Shown one piece after another: positions 35,258 through 45,079 of a DNA stretch of 45,079 nucleotides (positions are counted from its first letter, which is position 1; each line of letters begins with the position of its first letter). The notes under the pieces are model-generated. The model did no database searches. It saw only the letters and a list, made by a program, of their open reading frames with translations, and was not told where the DNA came from. Origin of the DNA: Microbacterium sp. (GTDB taxonomy: Bacteria > Actinomycetota > Actinomycetes > Actinomycetales > Microbacteriaceae); contig JAITLM010000179.1 of NCBI GenBank assembly GCA_031277885.1, positions 1 to 45,079 on the forward strand. The letters run 5' to 3'. The translations under genes and the position numbers were made by a program.

Positions 35258-36576
35258 GCACCACGACCACCCCCGCACCGCAGGTGCCCGCGCCCGAGCC
35301 AGGCTTTCGCATCCGCGACATCACGAAGATGATGGGCGGCGGGCAGTCCACCGGGCGTCAGTTCGGGATTCTCGGATCGCTGATCGTCATCATCCTCATC
35401 TTCCAGGTCTGGACCGGGGGACTGACGCTGTCGTCCGGCAACCTGATCAACGTCGTCAGCCAGTACTCGTACATCCTGATCCTGGCCATCGGCATGGTGA
35501 TGGTCATCATCATGGGTCACATCGACCTCTCGGTCGGTTCGGTGGCCGCGTTCGTCGGCATCGTCGTGGCCCAGTCCATGGCCAACTGGCACTTCCCGTG
35601 GTGGGCGGCGATCCTGCTCGGTCTCGCGCTCGGGGCGCTCGTGGGCGCGTGGCAGGGTTTCTGGGTCGCGTTCGTACGGGTTCCGGCATTCATCGTCACG
35701 CTGGCGGGCATGCTGTTCTTCCGCGGCGCCAACCAGGCGGTCGGGCAGTCGACGTCGGTGGCGGTTCCGGCTGACTTCCAGTTCATCGGCGCGGGGTATC
35801 TTCCCGAGCTCGCCGTGCCGCTCGACTTCAACGTGCTGACGATGCTGCTCGCGGTCCTGGCCGCGGCGTGGGTCGTGTTCTTCGAGTTCCGCATGCGCGC
35901 CTCACAGCGCAAGGCCGGCACCGAGAGCGCCCCGGTCTGGGTGAGCATGGTCAAGGTCGTGGTCCTCGCCGCGATCATCCTCGCTGCCGGCTGGCTGTTC
36001 GCCAACGGGCGACCGGGCACGAGCTTCCCGATCTCGGGCCTCATCCTGCTGGTGCTCGTCATCGTCTACACGTTCGTCACCAACAACACCGTCTTCGGTC
36101 GCCACATCTACGCGGTCGGCGGCAATCGCCAAGCCGCGCGCCTCAGCGGCGTGAAGGACCGGTGGACCGACTTCTTCGTGATGATGAACATGTCGGTGCT
36201 CGCCTCGGTCGCGGCCATGATCTACGTGGCCCGCGCCACCGCCTCCGGCCCCCAGGACGGCAACGGCTGGGAGCTCGACGCGATCGCGGCCGTGTTCATC
36301 GGGGGCGCGGCCGTCTCCGGCGGCATCGGCACCGTGATCGGCTCCATCATCGGTGGCCTGGTCATGGCCTTCCTGAACAACGGCATGGCGCTGCTCGGCG
36401 CCGGCGCCGACACCGTCGCGATGGTCAAGGGACTCGTGCTGCTCGGGGCCGTCGCCGTCGACGTCTGGAACAAGCAGCAGGGCCGGCCATCGATCACCGG
36501 ATTCATCACCCGGCGGTTCTCCCGTGCGGAGGAGCCGTTCGCCACCACCGCTGGCGGCACCGCCAGCGGAAAGTAA
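35254..36576 (+). CDS. mmsB: Monosaccharide ABC transporter permease (MmsB/GguB-like)
   Basis: This 440-residue permease has about ten membrane segments. The family hallmark [13 protein letters not shown] occurs near residues 88-100, after the helix [17 protein letters not shown] second conserved region, [15 protein letters not shown], lies in the C-terminal third. The opening [10 protein letters not shown] matches the MmsB subgroup, and the length (above 400 residues) also fits it better than RbsC. It is translationally coupled to mmsA and followed after 76 bp by the binding-protein gene. Confidence 0.93.
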
Positions 36577-36652
36577 GAGAGGTCCGGGTCGCGCGAGCGG
36601 CACGATCCTGCATTCACCTGAGATGCACACACCAAGAGAGAAAGAGATCCCA

Positions 36653-37765
36653 ATGAAGAAGATCCTCCTTTCGGCGACAGCGGTCGTCGTCGCGGGTGCC
36701 TTCGCCCTCACCGGCTGCTCGTCCGAGCGCGGCGGAACCCCCGCCTCGAGCGGCGCCGCGGCCAAGGGCTTCGCCGCCGACGCCAAGATCGGTGTCGCCC
36801 TGCCGGACAAGACCAGTGAGAACTGGGTGCTTGCGGGCAAGCTGTTCACCGACGGTCTGACCAAGGCGGGCTTCAAGCCCGACGTGCAGTACGCGCCGGC
36901 CAGCAACACGGTCGCCGAGCAGCAGAACCAGATCCAGGCGATGGTCACCGGCGGTGCGAAGGTCATCATCATCGGCGCGAAGGACGGCAAGCAGCTGTCC
37001 ACCCAGGTCAAGGCGGCGCACGACGCCGGCGCGACCGTGATCGCCTACGACCGCCTGATCGAGAACACCGACGCGGTGGACTACTACGTCGCGTTCGACA
37101 ACTTCAAGGTCGGCCAGCTGCAGGGCCAGGCCCTGCTCGACGGTCTCGCCAAGCGCGCTGGTCACCCGGCGCCGTACAACATCGAGCTGTTCTCCGGATC
37201 CGCGGACGATGCGAACTCGGCGGTCTTCTTCAAGGGCGCGATGGACGTGCTCGAGCCGAAGATCAAGGACGGCACGCTCAAGGTCGTCTCGGGTCAGACC
37301 GAGATCACCCAGACGGCGACCGATGGCTGGAAGGCCGAGAACGCGCAGCGCCGCATGGACGCGCTGCTCACCGCCAACTACAGCTCGGCCACGATCGACG
37401 GCGTGCTGAGCCCGAACGACACGCTCGCCCGCGCCATCATCACCTCGGTGCAGCAGGCAGGCAAGCCCGTGCCGGTCGTGACTGGTCAGGACTCCGAGGT
37501 CGAGTCCGTGAAGTCGATCATGGAGGGTGTGCAGTACTCCACGATCAACAAGGACACCACGCTGCTCGTCGCCCAGGCGATCAAGATGGCTCAGGAGCTG
37601 CAGAAGGGCGACAAGGTCGACGTCAACGACACCAAGTCGTACAACAACGGCGTGAAGGTCGTCCCGTCGTTCCTGCTCGCGCCGGTCATCGTGACGAAGG
37701 AGAACGCCGCCGAGGCGTACGCCAACGTCCCGGCCCTGCTCGACGTCGTGAAGTCCTACAAGTAA
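36653..37765 (+). CDS. chvE: Monosaccharide-binding lipoprotein (ChvE-like)
   Basis: This is a 370-residue extracytoplasmic sugar-binding protein. A signal peptide ends in lipobox L-T-G-C with Cys22. The mature protein contains I-A-Y-D-R-L-I, Y-V-A-F-D-N-F-K-V-G and N-I-E-L-F-S-G-S-A-D-D-A-N-S, which closely follow ChvE (ChvE has S-P-D-D-N-N at the last site). ChvE-type proteins bind several aldoses, including xylose, arabinose, galactose and glucose; which one applies here cannot be said. The ATG at 36653 gives a standard lipoprotein signal; the upstream purine stretch is a weak ribosome site. A strong terminator follows at 37782. Confidence 0.92.
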   Translation: MKKILLSATAVVVAGAFALTGCSSERGGTPASSGAAAKGFAADAKIGVALPDKTSENWVLAGKLFTDGLTKAGFKPDVQYAPASNTVAEQQNQIQAMVTGGAKVIIIGAKDGKQLSTQVKAAHDAGATVIAYDRLIENTDAVDYYVAFDNFKVGQLQGQALLDGLAKRAGHPAPYNIELFSGSADDANSAVFFKGAMDVLEPKIKDGTLKVVSGQTEITQTATDGWKAENAQRRMDALLTANYSSATIDGVLSPNDTLARAIITSVQQAGKPVPVVTGQDSEVESVKSIMEGVQYSTINKDTTLLVAQAIKMAQELQKGDKVDVNDTKSYNNGVKVVPSFLLAPVIVTKENAAEAYANVPALLDVVKSYK

Positions 37766-37781
37766 GCAAGGACCTCAGGAG

Positions 37782-37811
37782 AGGGCCGCGCGGATGCGTC
37801 CGCGCGGCCCT
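37782..37811 (+). terminator. Terminator after the monosaccharide importer operon
   Basis: A 13-bp perfect stem (AGGGCCGCGCGGA and complement) with loop TGCG lies 17 nt after the chvE stop and is followed by TT. It insulates eno from the sugar operon. Confidence 0.8.
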
Positions 37812-37863
37812 TCGCCGTCTGCGCGCGGCGCTTCATCGTCTGCGCCGCGAGGGCGGCTCCGAC

Positions 37864-39207
<1,344 letters not shown>

Positions 39208-39265
39208 GCAGCGCGACGGAGCCGGCCATCGGCCGCAGGCCGCCGACGGACAGGGAGGAGGAGTC

Positions 39266-39781
39266 ATGACACCACGTCGGACTCCTCCTTCGTCGTCTGC
39301 GCCCGCCGGACCTTCCGAAGGCGCCGCGGGGCGCGCTGCGCGCGCGGTCGACGTCCGCGGCTGGGTGGGCGGCATCCGGCTCAGCGGCTTCATGGTGATC
39401 ATGCTCTCGCTCGTGGTCCTCGGCGCCTGGGTGCTCGTGCCCACGCTCGGCACGTACCTCGACCAGAAGCAGCGGATCGCGGCGCTCGAGCATTCCGTGC
39501 AGGTCACGCAGAAGCAGATCGACGCCCTCACGGCGGAGCGCGAGCGCTGGAAGGATCCGGCGTACATCACCGCCCAGGCCCGGGAGCGACTTTTCTACGT
39601 CAAGCCCGGCGAGGTCGTCTACCTCATCGACAACGACATCGATCCTGCCGCGCAGCCCGTCGAGCAGGGTCCCGTCAGCGACACCGTGCAGGAGAAGTCC
39701 TCGGACTGGGCGGGCCAGCTGCTGCGCAACGTGACGGGTGCGGGCCTCGCGAAGACCGCCGCGGGCTCGGCCGCGCGCTGA
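39266..39781 (+). CDS. FtsB/DivIC-family septum formation protein
   Basis: This is a 171-residue single-pass membrane protein. A disordered, Pro/Ser/Ala-rich cytosolic N-terminus (1-35) precedes one membrane helix (about 41-64). A short coiled coil (about 66-93, with L-E-H-S-V and Q-K-Q-I-D-A-L) and the conserved W-K-D-P-A-Y-I-T-A-Q-A-R-E-R-L-F-Y-V-K-P-G-E block follow. These are the features of FtsB/DivIC, a partner of FtsL/FtsQ in the divisome. GGGAGGAGGAG precedes the ATG. Its position directly after eno is conserved across bacteria. The C-terminal 30 residues are variable. Confidence 0.92.
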   Translation: MTPRRTPPSSSAPAGPSEGAAGRAARAVDVRGWVGGIRLSGFMVIMLSLVVLGAWVLVPTLGTYLDQKQRIAALEHSVQVTQKQIDALTAERERWKDPAYITAQARERLFYVKPGEVVYLIDNDIDPAAQPVEQGPVSDTVQEKSSDWAGQLLRNVTGAGLAKTAAGSAAR

Positions 39782-39803
39782 GGCGCCCCGCAGGCGGACC
39801 CCG

Positions 39804-39809
39804 TACCCT
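39804..39809 (+). promoter_or_regulatory. -10 box TACCCT for the DUF501 gene
   Basis: TACCCT ends 6 nt before the GTG at 39816. GGAGGGG occupies the gap, so either a leaderless start or a ribosome site on a longer mRNA could be used. Confidence 0.35.
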
Positions 39810-39815
39810 GGAGGG

Positions 39816-40337
39816 GTGACCACGCCTCCCTTCGCCCCGCCCACCGACGCCGAGATCGCGGTCGTGTCCGCACAGCTCGGCCGCGAGGCCAGGGGAGTCG
39901 TCGGCATCGCCGCGCGCTGCACCTGCGGCAACCCCACGGTCGTCGCGACGCTGCCGCGGCTGGCCGACGGGTCGCCGTTCCCGACGTTCTACTACCTCAC
40001 CCACCCGGCCGCCGCCGCCGCGATGTCGACCCTCGAGGCCGAGCACGTGATGCCAGAGCTCGCCGAGCTGCTGGGCGACGAGGACACCGCCGCCGCGTAC
40101 CTGCGGGCGCATCAGGCGTATCTCGCCGACCGCGCGCAGTACGGCGACGTCCCCGAGATCGCAGGGGTCTCCGCGGGCGGCATGCCCGCGCGCGTCAAGT
40201 GCCTGCACGCGCTGGCCGGTCACGCGCTGGCCGCGGGGGAGGGCGTCAACCCCATCGGCGATGAGGCGCTGCGCCGGGCGCGCTGGTCGCCCGCGCGCTG
40301 CGAGTGCGTCGAGCCGGGAGCCGCGCGGGCGCGCTGA
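39816..40337 (+). CDS. DUF501 domain protein
   Basis: This 173-residue conserved actinobacterial protein has unknown function. Four Cys residues stand out: C-T-C in A-R-C-T-C-G-N-P near residue 35, and the K-C-L-H and C-E-C-V segments near the C-terminus. They are consistent with a metal site, although I know of no proof. Conserved segments F-P-T-F-Y-Y-L-T-H-P and G-G-M-P-x-R-V-K-C-L-H-A-L-x-G-H define the family. It usually follows eno-divIC, as here. The GTG at 39816 is supported by GGAGG and by a -10 box just upstream. Confidence 0.9.
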   Translation: MTTPPFAPPTDAEIAVVSAQLGREARGVVGIAARCTCGNPTVVATLPRLADGSPFPTFYYLTHPAAAAAMSTLEAEHVMPELAELLGDEDTAAAYLRAHQAYLADRAQYGDVPEIAGVSAGGMPARVKCLHALAGHALAAGEGVNPIGDEALRRARWSPARCECVEPGAARAR

Positions 40338-40347
40338 TCCGAGTCCG

Positions 40348-41661
40348 ATGACCTCGCAGACCACACGCGCTCCGAACGCACGGCGGATCCGATCCGTCGT
40401 CGCGGTGTTCGTGCTCGCGCTCGTCGCACCGCTCGTGATGGGGGCGACTCCGTCGCCCACCCCGACCCCGGATCCCGAGCGGGCCGCCGAGTACTGGATC
40501 GAGGGCGCCCACATCGACACGGCGTGGAAGACCACGCGGGGCGCAGGGGTCACGATCGCCGTCATCGACACGGGCATCGCCAAGGGCCCCTCGCAGTTCG
40601 ACGGCGCCGTCACCGACGGCACCGACGTCTCGGGCATCGGTACCGACGACGGGCGCACCCCGCTCGGTCCGCTCGACAGCGACCACGGATCCCGGGTCGC
40701 CTCGCTCGCCGCGGGCAGGCCCAACGCCGACGGCACGGGCATGATCGGCGTCGCGCCGGACGCGAAGCTGCTCTCGATCTCGCTCGGCTTCGGCGCGACG
40801 GCCCCGGTACCCTTCGCGAAGCAGGTGGCGGAGGCGATGAAGTGGGCGGTCGATCACGGCGCGAACGTGATCAACCTGTCCTTCACCACGAACACCCTGG
40901 AATGGGATCGCAGCTGGGACGACGCGTTCCTCTACGCCTTCCAGCACGACGTGGTGGTCGTCGTGGCTGCGGGCAACCGCGGCAGCGGCACCGCCATGGT
41001 CGGCGCCCCCGCGACGATCCCCGGCGTGCTCGCGGTCGGCGGAGTGGATCAGCACGGCGTCGCGAGCAAGGCCGCCTCCACGCAGGGGATCTCGATCGCC
41101 GTCTCCGCGCCCAGCGAGTCGCTGCTCGGCGTCGACGCGAACGGAACGATCGAGACCTGGAACGGCACGAGCGGCGCGGCTCCGATCGTGGCGGGCGTGG
41201 TCGCGCTGGTGCGCGCCGCGCATCCCGACATGGACGCGAACAATGTGATCAACCACATCATCCAGACCGCGCGTCCCGCACCGCAGGCGACCTCGCACCC
41301 CGACCCGCTGTACGGCTACGGCCTCATCGATGCCGCCGCAGCGGTGTCCGCGTCGCTGCCGTCGGTGGATCAGAATCCGCTCGGAGACCTGTCGGACTGG
41401 ATCCGCCTGAACCGGCGAGCGCAGGCTCCTGAGCCCGCGCAGCCGACGTCGACCCCGCTCGCGATCCCGCCGCTGCCGCGCGCGGACACGCCCACCAAGG
41501 CGACCTCGCCGCTGATCCCCAGCCCCGATTCGCTGCTGTACGGTACCCTGCCGCTCGTTGCACTCACGGTGCCTGGTATCCTGATAGCGCTTGGCGTCAC
41601 CGCTGCTGCCCGGCGCATCCGTTCGGCGCGCGCATCTGCACGCCAAAATCCCGATGACTGA
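40348..41661 (+). CDS. Membrane-anchored S8 serine peptidase (subtilase, mycosin-like layout)
   Basis: This 437-residue exported protease starts with a signal peptide (about 1-33) and a Pro/Thr-rich stretch. The subtilase domain has D74 (VIDTG), H113 (D-H-G-S-R-V), oxyanion N210 (A-A-G-N-R) and S275 (N-G-T-S-G-A-A-P). A Pro-rich linker leads to one C-terminal membrane helix (about 398-420) with a basic cytosolic tail, so the catalytic domain faces outward. The layout resembles mycosins of type VII secretion, but no ESX gene is in view. It begins 10 nt after DUF501, where many actinobacteria carry a phosphatase gene instead. Confidence 0.9.
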   Translation: MTSQTTRAPNARRIRSVVAVFVLALVAPLVMGATPSPTPTPDPERAAEYWIEGAHIDTAWKTTRGAGVTIAVIDTGIAKGPSQFDGAVTDGTDVSGIGTDDGRTPLGPLDSDHGSRVASLAAGRPNADGTGMIGVAPDAKLLSISLGFGATAPVPFAKQVAEAMKWAVDHGANVINLSFTTNTLEWDRSWDDAFLYAFQHDVVVVVAAGNRGSGTAMVGAPATIPGVLAVGGVDQHGVASKAASTQGISIAVSAPSESLLGVDANGTIETWNGTSGAAPIVAGVVALVRAAHPDMDANNVINHIIQTARPAPQATSHPDPLYGYGLIDAAAAVSASLPSVDQNPLGDLSDWIRLNRRAQAPEPAQPTSTPLAIPPLPRADTPTKATSPLIPSPDSLLYGTLPLVALTVPGILIALGVTAAARRIRSARASARQNPDD

Positions 41662-41674
41662 GGAGTTAGCCTCC

Positions 41675-43141
41675 GTGACTGAGAGCACCGTGGCAAAGAG
41701 CGCTGCTGCGCCCAAGATCCTGATCGTGGGCGGTGGTTACGCCGGTTTCTACACCGCGTGGAAGCTCGAGAAGCACCTCCGCAAGGGTGAGGCCGAGGTC
41801 ACGATGGTGGACCCGCTGCCGTACATGACCTACCAGCCCTTCCTGCCCGAGGTCGCCGCCGGGTCGATCGAGCCGCGGCACGCGGTCGTCGCCCACCGCC
41901 GCCACCTCTCGCGTACGAACGTGGTGACCGCCAAGGTCACCGGCATCGACCACGCGAACAAGGTCGCCACGATCGCGCCGTCCATGGGCGAGCCGTACGA
42001 GTTCGCGTACGACCAGATCGTCGTGACCGCGGGCGCCGTCTCGCGCACCTTCCCGATCCCCGGCATCGCCGACAACGCGATCGGGCTCAAGACGATCGAA
42101 GAGGCCGTCGCCGTGCGCGACAAGCTGCTGTCGAACTTCGACAAGGCCGCCTCGATCCCGGCCGGCCCCGAGCGCGACCGCCTGCTCACGGTCATCGTCG
42201 TCGGCGGCGGTTTCGCGGGCATCGAGGCTTTCGCCGAGCTCCGTTCCTTCGCCTCGTCGCTCATCGCGAAGTACCCGCAGCTGTCGTTCGACGACACGCA
42301 CTTCCACCTCATCGAGGCGATGGGGCGGATCATGCCCGAGGTCTCGCTGAAGACGAGCGAGTGGGTGCTCAAGGACCTCGCCAAGCGCGGCGCGAACGTG
42401 CACCTGGACACCCAGGTCAAGGGCGCCGTCGACGGCAACGTCGAGCTGTCCACGGGCGAGGTCATCCCGTCCGACCTCATCGTCTGGACCGCCGGCGTCA
42501 TGGCCAACCCCACCGTCGTGCGCGGCGGCGACCTCCCGGTCGAGGAGCGCGGACGCATCCAGACCCGCGCCGACCTGCGCGTGGGCACCTCCGACGAGAT
42601 CGTCGAGGGGGCCTGGGCCGCCGGTGACGTCTCGGCCGTCCCCGATCTGTCCGGCGGCGGAGTCGGCGGCATGTGCGTGCCGAACGCGCAGCACGCCGTC
42701 CGTCAGGCCAAGCTGCTGGCGAAGAACCTCGTCGCCGTGCTGCGCGGTGAGACCCCCAAGGACTACTTCCACAAGAACCTCGGTGCCGTGGCCGGCCTCG
42801 GCCTCTACAACGGCGTCTTCCAGTCCGGCAAGCTCGCGCTCAAGGGCTTCGTGGCCTGGGTCGCGCACCGCGGCTACCACGGCCTCGCGATGCCGTCGTG
42901 GGAGCGCAAGTGGCGCGTGCTGTGGGGCTGGTGGAACAACCTGTGGCTCGGCCGCGACATCGTCGGCCTGGAGGCGCTGCAGACGCCGCGCGCGGTGTTC
43001 GACGAGTTCGCCGCACGCCCGCGTCCGGCTGTGGACGCCGCACCGGCGCCCGCTGCCGCCGCGGCTCCCGCCGCGAGCAAGCCCGCCACGGCTCCGCGCC
43101 AGGCTGCCGCGAAGAAGCCTGCCGAGGCCGCAGCCAAGTAA
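41675..43141 (+). CDS. ndh: Type II NADH dehydrogenase
   Basis: This 488-residue non-proton-pumping enzyme passes electrons from NADH to menaquinone. The FAD-binding motif V-G-G-G-Y-A-G-F lies near residues 18-25 and the NADH-binding motif V-V-G-G-G-F-A-G-I-E-A near 177-187. The FAD-associated W-A-A-G-D-V-S-A-V-P and the quinone-site-like G-V-G-G-M-C-V-P-N-A-Q-H-A-V-R-Q follow. An amphipathic/hydrophobic segment near the C-terminus would dock on the membrane. The last 40 or so residues are a low-complexity Ala/Pro/Lys tail of unknown role. The GTG at 41675 has GAGGAG upstream; an ATG at 41654 would overlap the peptidase gene. Confidence 0.94.
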   Translation: MTESTVAKSAAAPKILIVGGGYAGFYTAWKLEKHLRKGEAEVTMVDPLPYMTYQPFLPEVAAGSIEPRHAVVAHRRHLSRTNVVTAKVTGIDHANKVATIAPSMGEPYEFAYDQIVVTAGAVSRTFPIPGIADNAIGLKTIEEAVAVRDKLLSNFDKAASIPAGPERDRLLTVIVVGGGFAGIEAFAELRSFASSLIAKYPQLSFDDTHFHLIEAMGRIMPEVSLKTSEWVLKDLAKRGANVHLDTQVKGAVDGNVELSTGEVIPSDLIVWTAGVMANPTVVRGGDLPVEERGRIQTRADLRVGTSDEIVEGAWAAGDVSAVPDLSGGGVGGMCVPNAQHAVRQAKLLAKNLVAVLRGETPKDYFHKNLGAVAGLGLYNGVFQSGKLALKGFVAWVAHRGYHGLAMPSWERKWRVLWGWWNNLWLGRDIVGLEALQTPRAVFDEFAARPRPAVDAAPAPAAAAAPAASKPATAPRQAAAKKPAEAAAK

Positions 43142-43152
43142 GGCCCTCCCGG

Positions 43153-43192
43153 ACGCCCCCGGATCCCGCCCCGCGCGAGGATCCGGGGGCGT
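43153..43192 (+). terminator. Terminator after ndh
   Basis: A 14-bp perfect stem (ACGCCCCCGGATCC and complement) with a 12-nt loop is followed by TCGTCGTT. It lies 11 nt past the ndh stop. Confidence 0.75.
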
Positions 43193-43224
43193 TCGTCGTT
43201 CATGGCGGGGATCGGCGCCGGTGC

Positions 43225-43230
43225 TATGGT
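43225..43230 (+). promoter_or_regulatory. -10 box TATGGT for gadB
   Basis: TATGGT lies about 36 nt before the gadB ATG, downstream of the ndh terminator, so gadB probably has its own promoter and a short leader containing CGGAGG. Confidence 0.45.
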
Positions 43231-43265
43231 GGCGCGCGAACGCCGAGTTCGGATCCGGAGGCACC

Positions 43266-44636
43266 ATGTCGCAGGAACGCATCCACGTCAACCCGCTGCA
43301 CCGCCGGGCCGGATCCGGGCTCTTCGTCGACAAGCATCGCATCCCCGACCGGGGCATGGACCCGCTCACGGCCTACCACGTGGTGAGCGACGAGACCATG
43401 CTCGATGGCAACGCCCGGCTGAACCTCGCCACCTTCGTCACCACGTGGATGGACGAGGAGGCGCAGCGTCTCTACGCCGAAGCGGTCGACAAGAACATGA
43501 TCGACAAGGACGAGTATCCGCAGACGGCGGCGATCGAGACGTACTGCCAGCGCATGATCGCCGAGCTCTGGCACGCCCCTGATGCGGCGGCCGCGCCCGC
43601 GACCTCGACGATCGGATCGAGCGAGGCCTGCATGCTCGCCGGGATCGCCCTCAAGCGTCGCTGGCAGGAGAAGAGGCGCGCGGCGGGGCAGGACGCGTCC
43701 CGGCCCAACCTCGTGATGTCCAGCGCCGTGCAGGTGTGCTGGGAGAAGTTCTGCAACTACTTCGAGGTGGAGCCCCGGTATGTGCCGGTAAGCGCGGAGC
43801 ATCCGGCGCTCGACGGCGCCCTGCTGGAGCAGTACGTCGACGAGAACACGATCGGCGTGGTCGCGATCCTCGGTGTCACCTACACCGGCGCATACGAGCC
43901 CGTCGCGGAGATCGCCGCGGCGCTCGACGCCATCGCCGCCGCGCACGGCCACGACGTGCCGATCCACGTCGACGCGGCCTCGGGCGGAATGGTGGCCCCC
44001 TTCCTGGATCCCGATCTCGAGTGGGACTTCCGGGTGGCGCGCGTCGCGTCCGTCAACACGTCGGGCCACAAGTACGGGCTGGTCTATCCGGGGCTCGGCT
44101 GGGTCGTCTGGCGCGACGCCGAAGCGCTGCCGGAGTCGATGGTCTTCCGGGTCAGCTACCTCGGCGGGGACATGCCCACCCTGGCGCTGAACTTCTCGCG
44201 TCCCGGGGCGCAGGTCCTGCTGCAGTTCTACCTGTTCCTGCGGCTGGGGCGGGAGGGGTACGCGGAGGTGCAGGGGACCTCGCGGGCGGTGGCGCGCTTC
44301 CTCGCCGACGGCATCGGCGCCCTGGAGCCGTTCGAACTCATCAGCGACGGGTCGACGATCCCCGTGTTCGCCTGGCGCCTCGTCGACGGGCACACCGCGA
44401 ACTGGACGCTCTACGACCTCTCCGACCGGCTGCGGATGCGAGGCTGGCTGGTGCCCGCCTACCCCCTGCCGGACGACCTCGCCGAGATCACGGTCCAGCG
44501 GATCGTGATCCGCAACGGCGTCACGATGGATCTCGCCGAGGCGCTGCTCGCGACGATCCGGGAGGAGGTCGCGTATCTGGACGCGCTGACCTCTCCGCTC
44601 CCGGACCGGACCGCGGGCGCGGGCTTCCGGCACTGA
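43266..44636 (+). CDS. gadB: Glutamate decarboxylase
   Basis: This 456-residue PLP enzyme converts glutamate to GABA and CO2, consuming a proton. The PLP lysine is K269 in N-T-S-G-H-K-Y-G. D236 in H-V-D-A-A-S-G-G is the PLP ring partner. The N-terminal F-V-T-T-W-M and I-D-K-D-E-Y-P-Q-T-A segments are typical of group II glutamate decarboxylases. CGGAGG precedes the ATG at 43266. No glutamate/GABA antiporter (gadC) is in view, so an acid-resistance role is possible but not shown. A YciI-like gene follows after 12 nt. Confidence 0.95.
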   Translation: MSQERIHVNPLHRRAGSGLFVDKHRIPDRGMDPLTAYHVVSDETMLDGNARLNLATFVTTWMDEEAQRLYAEAVDKNMIDKDEYPQTAAIETYCQRMIAELWHAPDAAAAPATSTIGSSEACMLAGIALKRRWQEKRRAAGQDASRPNLVMSSAVQVCWEKFCNYFEVEPRYVPVSAEHPALDGALLEQYVDENTIGVVAILGVTYTGAYEPVAEIAAALDAIAAAHGHDVPIHVDAASGGMVAPFLDPDLEWDFRVARVASVNTSGHKYGLVYPGLGWVVWRDAEALPESMVFRVSYLGGDMPTLALNFSRPGAQVLLQFYLFLRLGREGYAEVQGTSRAVARFLADGIGALEPFELISDGSTIPVFAWRLVDGHTANWTLYDLSDRLRMRGWLVPAYPLPDDLAEITVQRIVIRNGVTMDLAEALLATIREEVAYLDALTSPLPDRTAGAGFRH

Positions 44637-44648
44637 GAGGAGGGGCCG

Positions 44649-44990
44649 ATGAACGTCGTCGTCCTCTACCGTCTGCGCGACGGCGTCGATCGCGCGCGGA
44701 TCCTCGAGGTCTTCCCGCGCCATCAGGCGTACTACCGGGCCTTCCACGAGACGGACGGCGGTCTGATCGCGCTGGGCCCGTTCGCGACGCCCGACCCCGC
44801 CGCGGGATCCATGGGCATCTTCTCGTCGCGCGAGGCCGCGGAGCGCTTCATCGCCGCGGATCCGTTCGCGACCGAAGGCCTCGCGGATCCGCGGATCCTG
44901 GACTGGAACGCCGTCTGGCTGGAGCCCGGCCTCGGGGACCGGGCCGGCTCTGCAGCGCGGGAGCAGATCGATGAGGATCGTGCGACGTGA
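44649..44990 (+). CDS. YciI-like protein
   Basis: This 113-residue small cytosolic protein of the YciI/dimeric alpha-beta barrel family has unknown function. The core runs V-V-L-Y-R-L-R-D, then R-x-x-H-Q-A-Y-Y, G-G-L-I-A-L-G-P-F and a C-terminal A-E-R-F-I-A-A-D-P-F. The last two segments are the best-conserved YciI features (the Asp-Pro-Phe near the putative active site). The ATG has GAGAGGAGGGG upstream and lies 12 nt after gadB, so the two are probably co-transcribed. The C-terminal 15 residues are variable. Confidence 0.8.
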   Translation: MNVVVLYRLRDGVDRARILEVFPRHQAYYRAFHETDGGLIALGPFATPDPAAGSMGIFSSREAAERFIAADPFATEGLADPRILDWNAVWLEPGLGDRAGSAAREQIDEDRAT

Positions 44991-45006
44991 GCGCACCGGA
45001 GGAACC

Positions 45007-45079
45007 GTGACCGATCTCGAGACGATCGCGGCGGACCTGTATGCGGGGCCTCCCGGCGACTTCGTGTCTTCCCGGAACG
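45007..45079 (+). CDS. Start of a small conserved actinobacterial hypothetical gene (truncated by window)
   Basis: A GTG at 45007 with GGAGGAACC directly upstream opens a frame that continues past the window edge. The visible residues (M-T-D-L-E-T-I-A-A-D-L-Y-A and onward to S-S-R-N) resemble the N-terminus of a small actinobacterial protein of unknown function with an L-Y-x-x-P-P-x-x-F pattern. Only 24 codons are present, so this is tentative. Confidence 0.55.
   Translation, partial: MTDLETIAADLYAGPPGDFVSSRN

Noticed and set aside
43224..44996. 590-codon minus-strand open frame opposite gadB
   Set aside because: Shadow of glutamate decarboxylase, which has the PLP lysine motif on the plus strand.

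Overview
This is a high-GC actinobacterial chromosome segment, most consistent with Microbacteriaceae (Microbacterium-like). The evidence is the dense G/C-ending codon use, the housekeeping blocks metG-tatD-rsmA-ispE and eno-divIC-DUF501, many TANNNT -10 boxes placed 6-7 nt before ATG/GTG starts (leaderless mRNAs), and long spurious antisense ORFs. I see no rRNA, tRNA, CRISPR array, phage gene, transposase or plasmid gene. No stretch over 300 bases lacks a gene, provided the two small hypothetical membrane ORFs at 3.8-4.6 kb are accepted.

Left flank (1-7.7 kb): the metG 3' end, tatD and rsmA, then ispE. The block is interrupted by an MFS exporter (between tatD and rsmA) and by two small membrane ORFs, a DUF998-like membrane protein and an aldo/keto reductase (between rsmA and ispE). 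At 7.7-14.7 kb lie a PucR-type regulator, a LuxR-type two-component system, and a divergent MacB/FtsX-type ABC exporter pair.

Centre (14.8-32.4 kb, all minus strand): a large accessory cluster, read here as a D-amino-acid or D-peptide salvage system. In transcription order it holds an N-acyl-D-amino-acid (probably D-glutamate type) deacylase, a serine beta-lactamase-family hydrolase, a class A beta-lactamase-fold protein with no signal peptide, a family 5 peptide-binding lipoprotein, another serine hydrolase, the DppB permease, a fused DppC-DppD permease/ATPase, DppF, a fused S9 peptidase/beta-lactamase-family hydrolase, an M20 (CPG2-like) peptidase, a GNAT acyltransferase, and an enolase-superfamily N-succinylamino acid racemase (NSAR). 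The last four are joined by 1-4 nt stop/start overlaps. GNAT + NSAR + M20 matches the known three-enzyme route that turns D- into L-amino acids by N-succinylation, racemisation and desuccinylation. Linking it to peptide import and four cytosolic penicillin-recognising hydrolase domains suggests use of D-residue peptides, for example cell-wall peptides.

Right of this (32.5-37.8 kb): a LacI-family regulator and an mmsA-mmsB-chvE-type monosaccharide ABC importer. Two similar 16-bp operator-like palindromes sit near the start sites of the regulator and of the importer. The window closes with eno, a DivIC/FtsB-like protein, DUF501, a membrane-anchored subtilase, type II NADH dehydrogenase, glutamate decarboxylase, a YciI-like protein and the start of one more gene.
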